Positions 51,243 to 60,520 of a DNA stretch of 64,000 nt are shown one piece after another. The notes under the pieces were generated by a model. That model was given only the letters and a program-made list of their open reading frames with translations, made no database searches and was not told where the DNA came from. The stretch is taken from NCBI GenBank assembly GCA_964640795.1, contig CAZXIN010000020.1, positions 27,106 to 91,105 of the forward strand. The letters run 5' to 3'. The stretch comes from M269 sp964640795 (GTDB lineage: Bacteria; Pseudomonadota; Gammaproteobacteria; Enterobacterales; Alteromonadaceae). The position numbers were made by a program, and so were the translations under genes. Positions within the stretch are counted from its first letter, which is position 1. Each line of letters begins with the position of its first letter.

Positions 51243-52580
51243 ATGAAAAAACAACTCGCTCTAGTAGCAGTAACAGTCTCGCTAGCACTGACAGGTGTGC
51301 AAGCAGCGGTAGCCCAATCTATGGAATTGAGCTCCCCGCAATCTATCTTAACCAAACAAAGTAACAACCTATTTAGTGCCAACACAAAGAGCCAATCATT
51401 AAGTAGCGATCCTTTATTCAATACACTACTGCAGGATGAAACCATACTTACAGCTCAACCTGTAGGCATTAACCCCCAAATGATCAGTGGCGAACAGTCG
51501 TCAATGACAATCAACTTAGGTCCTGGGCTTGTGTTTAACGCAACAAATAACAACAGTTATTGGTTAAACGGCGATTATCAAGTCTGGACAGGTGACATTA
51601 ACACAGGCAGCATCCTGTCAAGCCTAACAGCTGATGGAAAGAAGAAAAATGCAAATACAGCTGTTTTTGTTAGAAATGGCGACCGTGTTTTCGGTGAGAT
51701 GCGAATAGATGGCAGAATTTTTGGAATACAAACCACAGATCTCGGCAAACATATACTGACAGAAATTAAAACGAGTGACCTCGATATCCCCCTAGGCGAC
51801 GATACACCGAAGAAAATAGGTAGCCGAGTTTTATCGGGCCAAGGTTTCGCAAGTGACGTCAGTGATCAAGGTGCTTTTGCAAATGCTGTAGGCCCGAACG
51901 GTTCAACCATTAGAGTGCTTCAAACTGCAACAAACGAGGCTATTAACGCACTTGGTGGCACTGGCCCTACCGTTGACAGAATGAATTTCTTCTTGGCGCA
52001 AAGTAATGATGTTTACGCTCGTAATGGTTTAGATCTTGAGTTGCAAGATGCCGGAAGATTCAGAAGTGGCTTCGCAGAACTCGCCTTTATGGATCAAAAC
52101 CTAGATGCTATTGCCAACCCTAATGATGGTCGTGGAGATGCATTTGCTGGATCCACTCGAAACTCACGTGGTGCTGATATTGTGACTATTATGACATCAA
52201 CCTCAGCGAGCACTTTCGGTGTTAGCCTTTGTGGTATTGCTGATGCAATAGCTGCTGATCCTAATCAAGGCTTCTTCGCGATTAGCACCTCTAGTGGTTG
52301 TGCGACTGGGTTTACATTTGTGCATGAACTAGCTCACTTGTTTGGTGCTCGTCATGACAATGACTCGAATACATTCCCGTTCTCTTTCGGACACGGCTTT
52401 GTTAATGCTGGTGCAAATATCCGTACTATCATGGCGGTTAATAGCAACCCACAACAACGTGTTGGTGTGTTCTCTACAGATGATCAGAACTTCCAAGGCA
52501 ATACGATAGGAAACAGCTCATTTGCTGACAACGAGCGTGTACATGAAACACGCCGTCAAATAATGGCAAGCTTCCGTTAA
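51243..52580 (+). CDS. Secreted metzincin-type metallopeptidase
   Basis: The 445-residue precursor has a signal peptide (MKKQLALVAVTVSLALTGVQAAVA). The metzincin zinc motif HELAHLFGARHDN (H-E-x-x-H-x-x-G-x-x-H) lies near residue 361, with the Met-turn probably in RTIMAVNS. Residues about 60-200 look like a propeptide or adhesive domain. Reprolysin-type (M12B-like) relatives digest extracellular proteins. The gene ends before a long hairpin and faces the MBL-fold gene. Confidence 0.85.
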   Translation: MKKQLALVAVTVSLALTGVQAAVAQSMELSSPQSILTKQSNNLFSANTKSQSLSSDPLFNTLLQDETILTAQPVGINPQMISGEQSSMTINLGPGLVFNATNNNSYWLNGDYQVWTGDINTGSILSSLTADGKKKNANTAVFVRNGDRVFGEMRIDGRIFGIQTTDLGKHILTEIKTSDLDIPLGDDTPKKIGSRVLSGQGFASDVSDQGAFANAVGPNGSTIRVLQTATNEAINALGGTGPTVDRMNFFLAQSNDVYARNGLDLELQDAGRFRSGFAELAFMDQNLDAIANPNDGRGDAFAGSTRNSRGADIVTIMTSTSASTFGVSLCGIADAIAADPNQGFFAISTSSGCATGFTFVHELAHLFGARHDNDSNTFPFSFGHGFVNAGANIRTIMAVNSNPQQRVGVFSTDDQNFQGNTIGNSSFADNERVHETRRQIMASFR

Positions 52581-52628
52581 CCCTTTACTCCCATAGGGGA
52601 TGCGTAACTGCTCCCCGTTTCTTTCATA

Positions 52629-52670
52629 CCAAACTACCTTGAAACTTGTTTTCCTTTCAAGGTAGTTTGG
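52629..52670. terminator. Long hairpin between convergent genes
   Basis: CCAAACTACCTTGAAA and its exact complement TTTCAAGGTAGTTTGG form a perfect 16-bp stem around a 10-base loop. There is no T-run on either side. It probably ends both convergent transcripts, or protects their 3' ends. Confidence 0.6.
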
Positions 52671-52681
52671 ATTACATTAAA

Positions 52682-53479
52682 TCATCGACTAAACTTGACT
52701 CTTTTATTTTCTATTGAGAGTGTTTTAGCATCACTGCGCTTTCGTGCAAGTGCTTGGTCAAATCGTTCAATATCATCTGGCGGCATGTGCACAAATATCC
52801 ACTCATCAGCACCAATTAATGCCATTTGCTCATCTCCACCTTCACTAAACAAATACCAATAAGGCACAATAGCAATATCAATATCTCTCTCTTCAAAACC
52901 TAATTTAGTCGTATTTTCTATATCAATGGCTGCATCACCAACATGCAATACCTTCCAACCATTAATATCAACTAATTGAGCATAATTATGAATAGCAGCA
53001 AACTCTCCCGTTCCATGAGGCATATTGAGCATAGTAATAATCATACCATTGTGCTCAAGTTCCATAGTTTCAGCACGGTTTAATTTAGCACTGACCAATT
53101 GACGGTCCTTGACTTTCCCTATTAACTGCTTGGTCACCTGTTCACTACTAGCAAACAGGGTATTGGAATTTGCATTGAGAAAGCCAATCACTGGGCCGCT
53201 AGAGAAGTGATCACCATGAATATGTGTTGCAAGTGCTAAAGGGATTTGTCGACTATATAGCGTTTTATGCTCCTCTCTATCCAACGCGTGGAAACGCCCA
53301 AAGGTTCGAGAAAAAAACGAGTCAATTAAAACGCTGGATGAGCCACTACTTAAAATGACACCAGCATTGGCCGTATAACTGACACTGAGCTCGTCAGTCG
53401 CAGCAGTAACATAGCCAATTTGGATAAGGCTAATCAATGCGAATGCAGTGCGCATTTTGATAGATGTAAAAACGCTCAT
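52682..53479 (-). CDS. Exported metallo-beta-lactamase-fold hydrolase
   Basis: The 265-residue protein has a leader (MRTAFALISLIQIGYVTAA; ATG 53455 or 53479) and an MBL fold with metal motif ATHIHGDHFSSG, MPHGTGEFAAIHNYAQLV and WKVLHVGDAAID. Substrate unknown. Its ATG follows the TerB-like gene stop by only 3 bases, so the two are translated together. Confidence 0.8.
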   Translation of the reverse strand: MSVFTSIKMRTAFALISLIQIGYVTAATDELSVSYTANAGVILSSGSSSVLIDSFFSRTFGRFHALDREEHKTLYSRQIPLALATHIHGDHFSSGPVIGFLNANSNTLFASSEQVTKQLIGKVKDRQLVSAKLNRAETMELEHNGMIITMLNMPHGTGEFAAIHNYAQLVDINGWKVLHVGDAAIDIENTTKLGFEERDIDIAIVPYWYLFSEGGDEQMALIGADEWIFVHMPPDDIERFDQALARKRSDAKTLSIENKRVKFSR

Positions 53480-53482
53480 CAG

Positions 53483-53878
53483 CTAATTTAATAGCGAAAC
53501 TAAAAAGTCCAAAGCGCGCTTTTCTTTAGCATCAATCTCGCCGTCAGCATTAGCAATATCTTTTGCCAGCTTTAGTGCTTGCTGCTTGATATCATTATCA
53601 ATAAGTTGACTGGCTCTATGGCGAATAAAGTCTTCAACACCATCATTCTCTGCGGCATGCTTACATTTAGACAATGTATTAGTGTAGTAATCATCTTGAC
53701 TGATAGGGCCAGACCACGGAATAGAGTCGAGCCAGCTCTTCATAAAAGTGACTTCACTATCATCAACAACACCATCAACAACGACAAACAGTAACGCGAT
53801 ATCAAATAATGCCTGCCTTTGCATTTGATCTTCGCACTGCCCCATATCTAAAGCACTAATGAAACTATCGAAACGCAT
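53483..53878 (-). CDS. TerB-fold protein
   Basis: The 131-residue acidic all-helical protein has the TerB-like repeated loops (LLFVVVDGVVDDSEVTFM and DIANADGEIDAKEKRAL). TerB-like proteins are cytosolic acidic adaptors linked to stress and membranes. Operon partner of the MBL-fold gene. Confidence 0.75.
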   Translation of the reverse strand: MRFDSFISALDMGQCEDQMQRQALFDIALLFVVVDGVVDDSEVTFMKSWLDSIPWSGPISQDDYYTNTLSKCKHAAENDGVEDFIRHRASQLIDNDIKQQALKLAKDIANADGEIDAKEKRALDFLVSLLN

Positions 53879-53983
53879 GATTCTTCCTAATTCTTCAAAG
53901 TTATTACAAAAATAACACAGGAATGCCGGTTAGCACGAAAGATTGACGCAATTCACATCAATCCCTCGCTAAGGTTAGGCAGT

Positions 53984-54817
53984 TTAAGTGTTCTCTTGAA
54001 TAAGATGTACATCTCTTTGGGGGAAAGGAATGGTTAAACCGGCTTCTTCAACTGCTGACTTCAGCAGAGGTCTTATGTCAAAGAAGAGCGACCAATAATC
54101 ATCCGTTTTAACAAAAGCACGGACTAAGAAGTCAACAGAACTACTACCGAGATCAACAACGGCCACAACATTACCTTCTTCCTGTAATACTCGGCTATCC
54201 GCCGCCAGAGCTTTCTCCATGGCTTCTTTACCTTTTGCAATATCATCAGAATACGCAATACCTATAGAGACTTCTACCGCTCTTATTTTGCTCGTCGTGA
54301 AGTTAGTAATAGTACCATTAGCTATTGGACCATTAGGTACGATCAATATTCGTTTATCAAAGGTTGATAGTGTTGTTACGAATATACCTATATCAACAAC
54401 CTCTCCCTCAACACCCTGTGTTTCAATATAGTCAGTTACTTTAAAAGGCCTAAAGATCAAGATCATTACACCACCAGCAAAGTTAGATAAACTGCCTTGC
54501 AATGCTAAACCAACAGCAAGACCTGCGGCCCCTAAAATAGCCACGAATGAGGTTGTTTCGATACCCACCATTGATGCAACACTAATGACGAGTAGAACTT
54601 TAAGAATCACCTCAATGATATTGGTTAAAAACTTAGCGAGTGTTTCATCAGGCAACCCTTTCATAAACCCTTTACGAACTGCTTGGCTGATTTTACCAAT
54701 AACCCAAAGTCCAACGATAAGGACAATAATTGCGAGAATCACTTTACCACCGTACTCTGTTCCAAGAGTGATGGCACTGTCGTAGAATGCTTGCAGCTTT
54801 TCTTCAAATGTAGCCAT
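53984..54817 (-). CDS. mscS: MscS-type mechanosensitive channel
   Basis: The 277-residue channel has three membrane helices (KVILAIIVLIVGLWVIG, VILKVLLVISVASMVG and the pore helix GAAGLAVGLALQGSLSNFAGG) and the cytosolic beta/alpha domain (FKVTDYIETQGVEGEVVDIGIF). Length equals that of E. coli MscS (286). It opens on membrane tension to release solutes. Confidence 0.95.
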   Translation of the reverse strand: MATFEEKLQAFYDSAITLGTEYGGKVILAIIVLIVGLWVIGKISQAVRKGFMKGLPDETLAKFLTNIIEVILKVLLVISVASMVGIETTSFVAILGAAGLAVGLALQGSLSNFAGGVMILIFRPFKVTDYIETQGVEGEVVDIGIFVTTLSTFDKRILIVPNGPIANGTITNFTTSKIRAVEVSIGIAYSDDIAKGKEAMEKALAADSRVLQEEGNVVAVVDLGSSSVDFLVRAFVKTDDYWSLFFDIRPLLKSAVEEAGLTIPFPQRDVHLIQENT

Positions 54818-54992
54818 GTTTTTTCCTATTTATTTTTATTTAGAGTTAAAATTTCTTTGACGACAGTGCGTTACGCTATGCTAGATACTTTTGCAGCTAA
54901 GCAATAAAACACTCTAAAGGTATTGTATTAACGGCAACTTCAGTCATACCAATACCATAAAATAGTGATGAAGACAGGAAAAAGAGAATAAA

Positions 54993-55907
54993 ATGCACCC
55001 TCGCAATAAGCATCAAGGCGATTACGACTTCAAAAAACTCGTATTAAGCTCCCCACGATTAAAACCCTTTATCAAGAAGAGCCCTGCTGGGAAGTTAACG
55101 ATTGATTTTGCTATACCGGACGCAGTTAAACAGCTTAACGCTGCACTGCTGGCCAGTGACTACGATATCTCAACATGGGATATTCCCGATGGTTATCTAT
55201 GCCCACCAATACCTGGCCGAGCAGATTATATTCACCATATCGCTGACTTATTAGCTCACGATAACGCGGATAAAGTCCTCAAAGGTAAGTCAGTAATAGG
55301 ATTGGATATCGGCGCTGGCGCTAACTTGATTTATCCCATCATTGGCAGTCAATCGTATGGTTGGCGTTTTATTGGTAGTGATATTGACAAAGCCGCTATC
55401 CAATCAGCTAATATGATCATTAAAATGAATGAAGGCCTTGAAAAGCACATATCTATTAGAAAGCAACAACAACCTAACAACATATTTCACGGCATTATTC
55501 ATCCACAAGACAGGTTCACATTCACGCTATGCAATCCGCCGTTTCATGCCAGCGCCAAGGCTGCTGCAGAAGGTAACCAACGCAAAAATACAAACTTATC
55601 AAGGCATAAAGAAAAACACTCAAATGAACCTCAAAAGAGTTCAAGAATGTCGCCTAAAAACCTCAACTTTGCAGGTAAAAGTAATGAACTATGGTGTCAG
55701 GGTGGAGAGCTATCTTTTATAAAACGAATGATTAAAGAGAGTAGTGATTACAAAACACAAGTGCAGTGGTTTACTACATTAGTCTCTAAAAAGGACAATA
55801 TGAAGCCCATTCTCAATGCGTTAAAACATATTAATGCCAACGAAGTAAAAACCATTCCCATGCAACAAGGGAACAAAAGTAGCCGATTTATCGCTTGGCA
55901 GTTTTAA
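54993..55907 (+). CDS. rlmF: 23S rRNA (adenine1618-N6)-methyltransferase
   Basis: The 304-residue methyltransferase has the SAM site VIGLDIGAGANLIYPIIGSQ and the N6-adenine motif LCNPPFHAS, plus YLCPPIPGRADYIHHIADLL in the front. RlmF methylates A1618 of 23S rRNA. GGAAAAAGAG precedes the ATG. Divergent from mscS. Confidence 0.95.
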   Translation: MHPRNKHQGDYDFKKLVLSSPRLKPFIKKSPAGKLTIDFAIPDAVKQLNAALLASDYDISTWDIPDGYLCPPIPGRADYIHHIADLLAHDNADKVLKGKSVIGLDIGAGANLIYPIIGSQSYGWRFIGSDIDKAAIQSANMIIKMNEGLEKHISIRKQQQPNNIFHGIIHPQDRFTFTLCNPPFHASAKAAAEGNQRKNTNLSRHKEKHSNEPQKSSRMSPKNLNFAGKSNELWCQGGELSFIKRMIKESSDYKTQVQWFTTLVSKKDNMKPILNALKHINANEVKTIPMQQGNKSSRFIAWQF

Positions 55908-55945
55908 CACACATACCAATGGAGAATACATTGCTTTGCACTAGT

Positions 55946-56935
55946 TCATTTTGAAGCATGAATAAGAGCCAATGCCATACCTGTCTGTTGCTGCATATAA
56001 GCATTTATCTTTATATGCTTTGGATGCCAGCCAAGTAAAAATCTGTGAAAATCTGCCCATGCCAACGGATAAAGCTTTCGCCATTGCTGTTCAATAGCAA
56101 CCCCATCAATACTTTTTCCATAGTAATTTAGTGCTTCATGAAACAGCTTAAAATAAGTCTTCAGGAGTTCACTGCCATGATTCAACAGTTGTTTAGTTGT
56201 CAGGCAACTTCCTAAGAAGTACATTAAATCTTTTACACCAATACCTTTCCCAACATACTGAAAATCGATAGCGGCCAAATTGTTACCGTCCCGATGCCAG
56301 CAGAAGTTGGCAATTTTAGCATCACCATGCAACAGCGTTTGGTAGCTAGCATCATTTAGTTGAGCATCTATAGCATTCGCTAGATGTTTCAACTCCCCAT
56401 CGGCCATTGCGGCCAACTCTTCTAGCCGAGTAGCTAAGTGCCAGTATGTTCCTACAGACCATAAATCATCTGTCACTTTGTCGACATAACAAGCATGAAA
56501 ATAGGCTAACCAGCGAATACCTAATATAGCTTGATTTAAACTAGCACTTCCAAACCTTTGACTGAATCCTAATGCGTCTAAATCCTCCAGTATAATTGGC
56601 TTAGGCTCAGATAAGTTTAATGAGCCAAGGTGTTTAGGAACATAACAATGCGTGTCACAAAGGTGAGCATATCTAGCATAAAACCGTTCTTCATTGATAT
56701 AAGAACTGATTTTACGTTGATGGCTAGCATTGGTATTCCAACCTCTAGGGTGTGAGCTTTTATCAGGCAGTTCAACATGTTTAACGATAATGCTCTTCTC
56801 TACTCCCACATCACTATTTTGTTGGATATGGTATCTAGCAATCTCACCGTACCCGCTCCAAAGGGCCTGTACTTGCTCGACTTTAAATAAAGTTGGTGTA
56901 TTAAAAAAAGAACGCAGGTGGGTGATTAAATTCAT
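55946..56935 (-). CDS. Kinase-like phosphotransferase (EcKinase/APH fold)
   Basis: The 329-residue protein has the aminoglycoside-phosphotransferase/ecdysteroid-kinase-like fold: Lys in KSIIVKHVELP, catalytic LLHGDAKIANFCWH (H-G-D-x5-N) and AAIDFQYVGKGIGVKDLMYFLGSCL (metal Asp). Substrate unknown; no resistance role is implied. Confidence 0.8.
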   Translation of the reverse strand: MNLITHLRSFFNTPTLFKVEQVQALWSGYGEIARYHIQQNSDVGVEKSIIVKHVELPDKSSHPRGWNTNASHQRKISSYINEERFYARYAHLCDTHCYVPKHLGSLNLSEPKPIILEDLDALGFSQRFGSASLNQAILGIRWLAYFHACYVDKVTDDLWSVGTYWHLATRLEELAAMADGELKHLANAIDAQLNDASYQTLLHGDAKIANFCWHRDGNNLAAIDFQYVGKGIGVKDLMYFLGSCLTTKQLLNHGSELLKTYFKLFHEALNYYGKSIDGVAIEQQWRKLYPLAWADFHRFLLGWHPKHIKINAYMQQQTGMALALIHASK

Positions 56936-57058
56936 AGAAAACTTAATTCACTTCAGGTTTGTATAAAAGAAGAGATAAAAGCATTGTAAATCAAAAAGTT
57001 AAAATAGTTGGTTAGCCTAACGATATTATTGCATTCAGGTCTTTTCAAGCCAACATCA

Positions 57059-57373
57059 TTAATCATCCGAAAAATCAGGCTCGGGATCACCAAAAAGTGC
57101 GGCCAGTTTTCTTTTCGCTTCTCGCGCTTTTTCTAAATCCGCAGCGCGATAAGCATCACCAACAGGCTTGAAATAGTCACAAAAGTTAGCTCTCTCTTCA
57201 TCAGACACAGACTCCGCTCTGTCTTCATCACAGCGTCCTTTGCTGTAAAAAGCACACATCTTACAAACATGTTGATCAGCCCGACATTTAGTGCATTCTT
57301 CACGTCTGGACATAGGTAGGATTACGCCTTGCAACATCTCACCACATTTCCAACATTTAAAGTCATCGCTCAT
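57059..57373 (-). CDS. Small zinc-binding protein
   Basis: The 104-residue protein has several Cys pairs that suit two zinc sites: CWKCGEML, ECTKCRADQHVCKMCAFY and RCDEDRAE...NFCDYFKP. The pattern matches a family of unknown function in gammaproteobacteria. Ends acidic (DPEPDFSDD). Confidence 0.75.
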   Translation of the reverse strand: MSDDFKCWKCGEMLQGVILPMSRREECTKCRADQHVCKMCAFYSKGRCDEDRAESVSDEERANFCDYFKPVGDAYRAADLEKAREAKRKLAALFGDPEPDFSDD

Positions 57374-57441
57374 GTAACCTCCTGACTAAACCGCTTTTTT
57401 TATTAGCATACATCTTTTCTAAAGGCTTTATCCAGAACACA

Positions 57442-59385
57442 CTAGGAATTATAGAGTCTTAAGTGTAGATCAGATCGCGGCCGACACTGACAAGCCAGTG
57501 TTTTACCTTGCTTTCGCTCCTCGTTTAATAGTGCCACAACCTCATTTGAGGCGTAGGACTCTTGCCCACTAACACGCGTAAGCATGCAACATCCACATTG
57601 CCCCTCTCCACAAGCATAGGGCAACTCTATTCCTTGTTGCTTAGCAACCTCTAATACTGTTTGATTTTCTGCAACCTGCAAAACATGCTTCGTACCATCA
57701 TGAACCTCTATGGCCACATTAAATCGTTTACCTTCAGGTTGCTTTGTCTCAAGTGCAAAGTCTTCACAATGAATATGCTGTTCCGCAATACCGAATGCAA
57801 GCAGCGTTTTCTGCGCCATATTCTTAAGTCCTTCAGGGCCACATATATAGCAATGTGTACATTCTATGGGGTTCAATACCAAAGCCTTTATCATTGATGG
57901 GGTTAATCGACCAGTAGCGCCACTTTCTGCCATTAAATCACTTGAATTAATATAGTGTACCTTCAAATGGTTAGGGTATTGGTTACACAACTGATCGATA
58001 CTTTGCTTAAATATAATGTCGTTTTTTGAACGATTACAGTAGATAAGCTCAACAGAAAAGTTCGTGTTATCACCATCAAATGCAGAGCGTAGCATAGACA
58101 TAACAGGCGTTATTCCACTTCCACCAGCTATCATGAGCAATCGTTGAGACGGTGCAGCACGACTTTTATTGAGTACGAAATCACCGAACGGACCTGCCAC
58201 CGTTAATTTATCTCCAGCTTTCAGCTCTTGATTTAGATAGCTAGACATCACACCATTAGGAAGGCACTTTACCGCAATTGAAAGCAAGTCAGATGACTCA
58301 GAAGAACAAATGGAATAGCAACGAGTGTAATGCTTGTTGTCTATGACTTTACTCAGCGTTAAGTATTGACCGGCTTTAAAACGAAACCCTAGGACCTCTT
58401 TACTATCAAAACTAATGCGAACTGTATCCACTGTCTCTTTAACAATGGATTTAACAGTTAATGTATATTGACCGGCCTTATTACACTGCTGGGCATTTAG
58501 TCTATTCCCAGACATGAACAAACGAGGAAGGCGTCTATCGAATAAATTTTCAATAGGCGCGTCATTATTCTCCAATTCTTGTTTAAATTGGTCAAAGACC
58601 CGTCGATAGGCATACCAAGGGATCCGTGGATTCAAGTGATGTATCAGGTGATAGCTTTGCCCCAAGGTCACCATGCTAACGAAGGGAGCTAAATAAATAC
58701 GTGTATTTTGATATCGACTTTGCTGAATGTTAGGCCGATGAGGGATCCAATCAAACAACATAGCCAAAATAAAAGAGGCCAAAACGACAGGTAAAACCCA
58801 CGCAATTAAGACGAATGAGCCAAAGCCAGCATAAATAAGGTAACCCAACAGAGCAACCATACTGACCCAATACATGAGAGAGCTACGCCATGTCTTTTGA
58901 AAGACAGGGTCTGTCTTAGACTTGGAGAATCCAAAACCAATATAGTGCAACGGCAAAGCAAGTGACTTAATCGAGGCCAACAACCATGAATTAGAACAGA
59001 CCCAGTAATCTGGATCACGATCAGGATCGTTCGTATAGGCATGATGATGATCATGAATGCGCGCAAATAACGAAAAAGGAATAATGATAAAAGGAATTGC
59101 ACAAACCCATCCCATTCCCCTTTCTATTGGTTTCATCCACTGAACGCCTTGTGCAATGTTTCTATGGCCCGCTTCATGAATCACGGTAAAACTTAAGTAA
59201 ATACTCAATGTAGACACAGGCACTGCTTGAATAGGTGTAAGAAAAGAGCTACTTAGGCCAATGATTAATCCACCGATACACGCTAAAGTGACGGTAAAGA
59301 GTACCACTGTGCTCCAAGCAATAGATGCTCTTTGAGCGAGCCAAACCTCACTTATCGATTCGGGTTGAGAGGCAATAACTTGCAT
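57442..59385 (-). CDS. Fatty-acid-desaturase/reductase/ferredoxin fusion
   Basis: The 647-residue product has three parts. Residues about 1-300 are a membrane fatty acid desaturase or hydroxylase with His boxes HEAGH (70-74), HDHHH (111-115) and HLIHHLNPRIPWY. Residues about 310-550 are a ferredoxin-NADP reductase-like unit (RCYSICSS flavin site, IAGGSGITPVMSMLR). Residues about 560-640 are a plant-type 2Fe-2S domain (CGEGQCGCCML and the later Cys). This is a self-contained electron chain for lipid desaturation or alkyl hydroxylation. Divergent from an AraC regulator. Confidence 0.9.
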   Translation of the reverse strand: MQVIASQPESISEVWLAQRASIAWSTVVLFTVTLACIGGLIIGLSSSFLTPIQAVPVSTLSIYLSFTVIHEAGHRNIAQGVQWMKPIERGMGWVCAIPFIIIPFSLFARIHDHHHAYTNDPDRDPDYWVCSNSWLLASIKSLALPLHYIGFGFSKSKTDPVFQKTWRSSLMYWVSMVALLGYLIYAGFGSFVLIAWVLPVVLASFILAMLFDWIPHRPNIQQSRYQNTRIYLAPFVSMVTLGQSYHLIHHLNPRIPWYAYRRVFDQFKQELENNDAPIENLFDRRLPRLFMSGNRLNAQQCNKAGQYTLTVKSIVKETVDTVRISFDSKEVLGFRFKAGQYLTLSKVIDNKHYTRCYSICSSESSDLLSIAVKCLPNGVMSSYLNQELKAGDKLTVAGPFGDFVLNKSRAAPSQRLLMIAGGSGITPVMSMLRSAFDGDNTNFSVELIYCNRSKNDIIFKQSIDQLCNQYPNHLKVHYINSSDLMAESGATGRLTPSMIKALVLNPIECTHCYICGPEGLKNMAQKTLLAFGIAEQHIHCEDFALETKQPEGKRFNVAIEVHDGTKHVLQVAENQTVLEVAKQQGIELPYACGEGQCGCCMLTRVSGQESYASNEVVALLNEERKQGKTLACQCRPRSDLHLRLYNS

Positions 59386-59444
59386 TATAATTCAACGTCT
59401 GAGTCAACAGACGTTAACTTTGACATGCTTACCATCCGTTAAAA

Positions 59445-59505
59445 ACGCCAAAATTTATCATTATGTGCCACCAATTTAACTTTATGCGCCAAAATAGACA
59501 TTATG
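59445..59505. promoter_or_regulatory. Three direct repeats in the desaturase/AraC intergenic region
   Basis: GCCAAAATTTATCATTATG (59447), GCCACCAATTTAACTTTATG (59467) and GCCAAAATAGACATTATG (59488) lie 20 and 21 bases apart, two helical turns. This is the layout of AraC-type operators. Confidence 0.7.
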
Positions 59506-59518
59506 GTAAGGTTGTTCA

Positions 59519-60520
59519 ATGAAGAAGCTCCCTCATTATGTCAACACCGCTTGTTTAAATCATTATGTCTCCATAGTGAAACAACACAATGGCAATCTAG
59601 ATTACCTGCTCAAGGCGGCAAGTATTCATCATAAATTGCTTAGCTCCGGTGAAAGGCTTATGCCACTGAACAATTATGTTTATTTGTTAGAGTTGAGTGC
59701 CAGAGAGTTAAACGCCCCATACTTCGCTATGGAATTGGCTCAACGGCAAGACATTCATTTTCTTGGGCCTTTGAGCTCAATGCTCTACAAATCAACCAAT
59801 ATGGCTGAGGCCATCGATACCATTAGCAAGTATTTTAAGCTGACGGTTTCTGGCGTTGAAGTTGATATATCAATCGTCGCTGACACTGTGTCGTTTCAAT
59901 TTCACTGCAATATTCCTTATGTAACATCAAGCATTCAATACCAAGACTACGTACTCGGATCTACTGTTAAATTGATATGGGAGCTAGTTGGGCGAAAATA
60001 CCCTTTCAGAGGCTGTTATTTCACTTGCTCTGCCGAAGAGGGTAATCGTCGTTTAGACTTTTACACAAGGTATTTTGGGTGTCCTATTGCATTCGGCAAA
60101 AGTACACTAACATTAACTGCGGACAACCACTTACTTGACGAACGTTTGCTGAATCGCGATAGCATGTTGTCTGCTAATATGACTTCAAGCATTGAAAAGC
60201 CAGAGGAGCTGACTCAGCAAGTCACTCAACTAGCACATTTCTTGTTATTAAGTGGCTTAGCGAATGCGGACACAGTGGCGAAAAAGTTAGGTTACTCTCG
60301 ACGAACATTACAAAGAAGGCTGCAGCAGGAATCAACCTCCTTTATTGACATTTTAGATCAAGTTCGCCGCCAACAAGCCAAACAATACCTTCGGGACACT
60401 AGCTACCGTTTAACCGAAATTTCACTATTACTGGGTTATAAAAACCTCGGCTCGTTTACACGAAGTTTTAAGCGTTGGTTTGGTTATGAACCATCAAAAG
60501 CGCGCAATGCGCCGCATTAG
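59519..60520 (+). CDS. AraC-family transcriptional regulator (OruR-like)
   Basis: The 333-residue regulator has the N-terminal domain (PF12625-like: YHPHLLSSGE-type SIHHKLLSSGERLMPLNNY, DIHFLGPLSSMLYKSTNMAEAID) and C-terminal double helix-turn-helix (DTVAKKLGYSRRTLQRRLQQ, RLTEISLLLGYKNLGSFTRSFKRW). The neighbours suggest it controls the divergent desaturase fusion. It overlaps the end of the sterol-desaturase gene by 4 bases on the opposite strand. Confidence 0.9.
   Translation: MKKLPHYVNTACLNHYVSIVKQHNGNLDYLLKAASIHHKLLSSGERLMPLNNYVYLLELSARELNAPYFAMELAQRQDIHFLGPLSSMLYKSTNMAEAIDTISKYFKLTVSGVEVDISIVADTVSFQFHCNIPYVTSSIQYQDYVLGSTVKLIWELVGRKYPFRGCYFTCSAEEGNRRLDFYTRYFGCPIAFGKSTLTLTADNHLLDERLLNRDSMLSANMTSSIEKPEELTQQVTQLAHFLLLSGLANADTVAKKLGYSRRTLQRRLQQESTSFIDILDQVRRQQAKQYLRDTSYRLTEISLLLGYKNLGSFTRSFKRWFGYEPSKARNAPH

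Noticed and set aside
55429..55722. Plus-strand ORF of 97 codons inside rlmF
   Set aside because: Same-strand shadow frame of a well-conserved methyltransferase gene.
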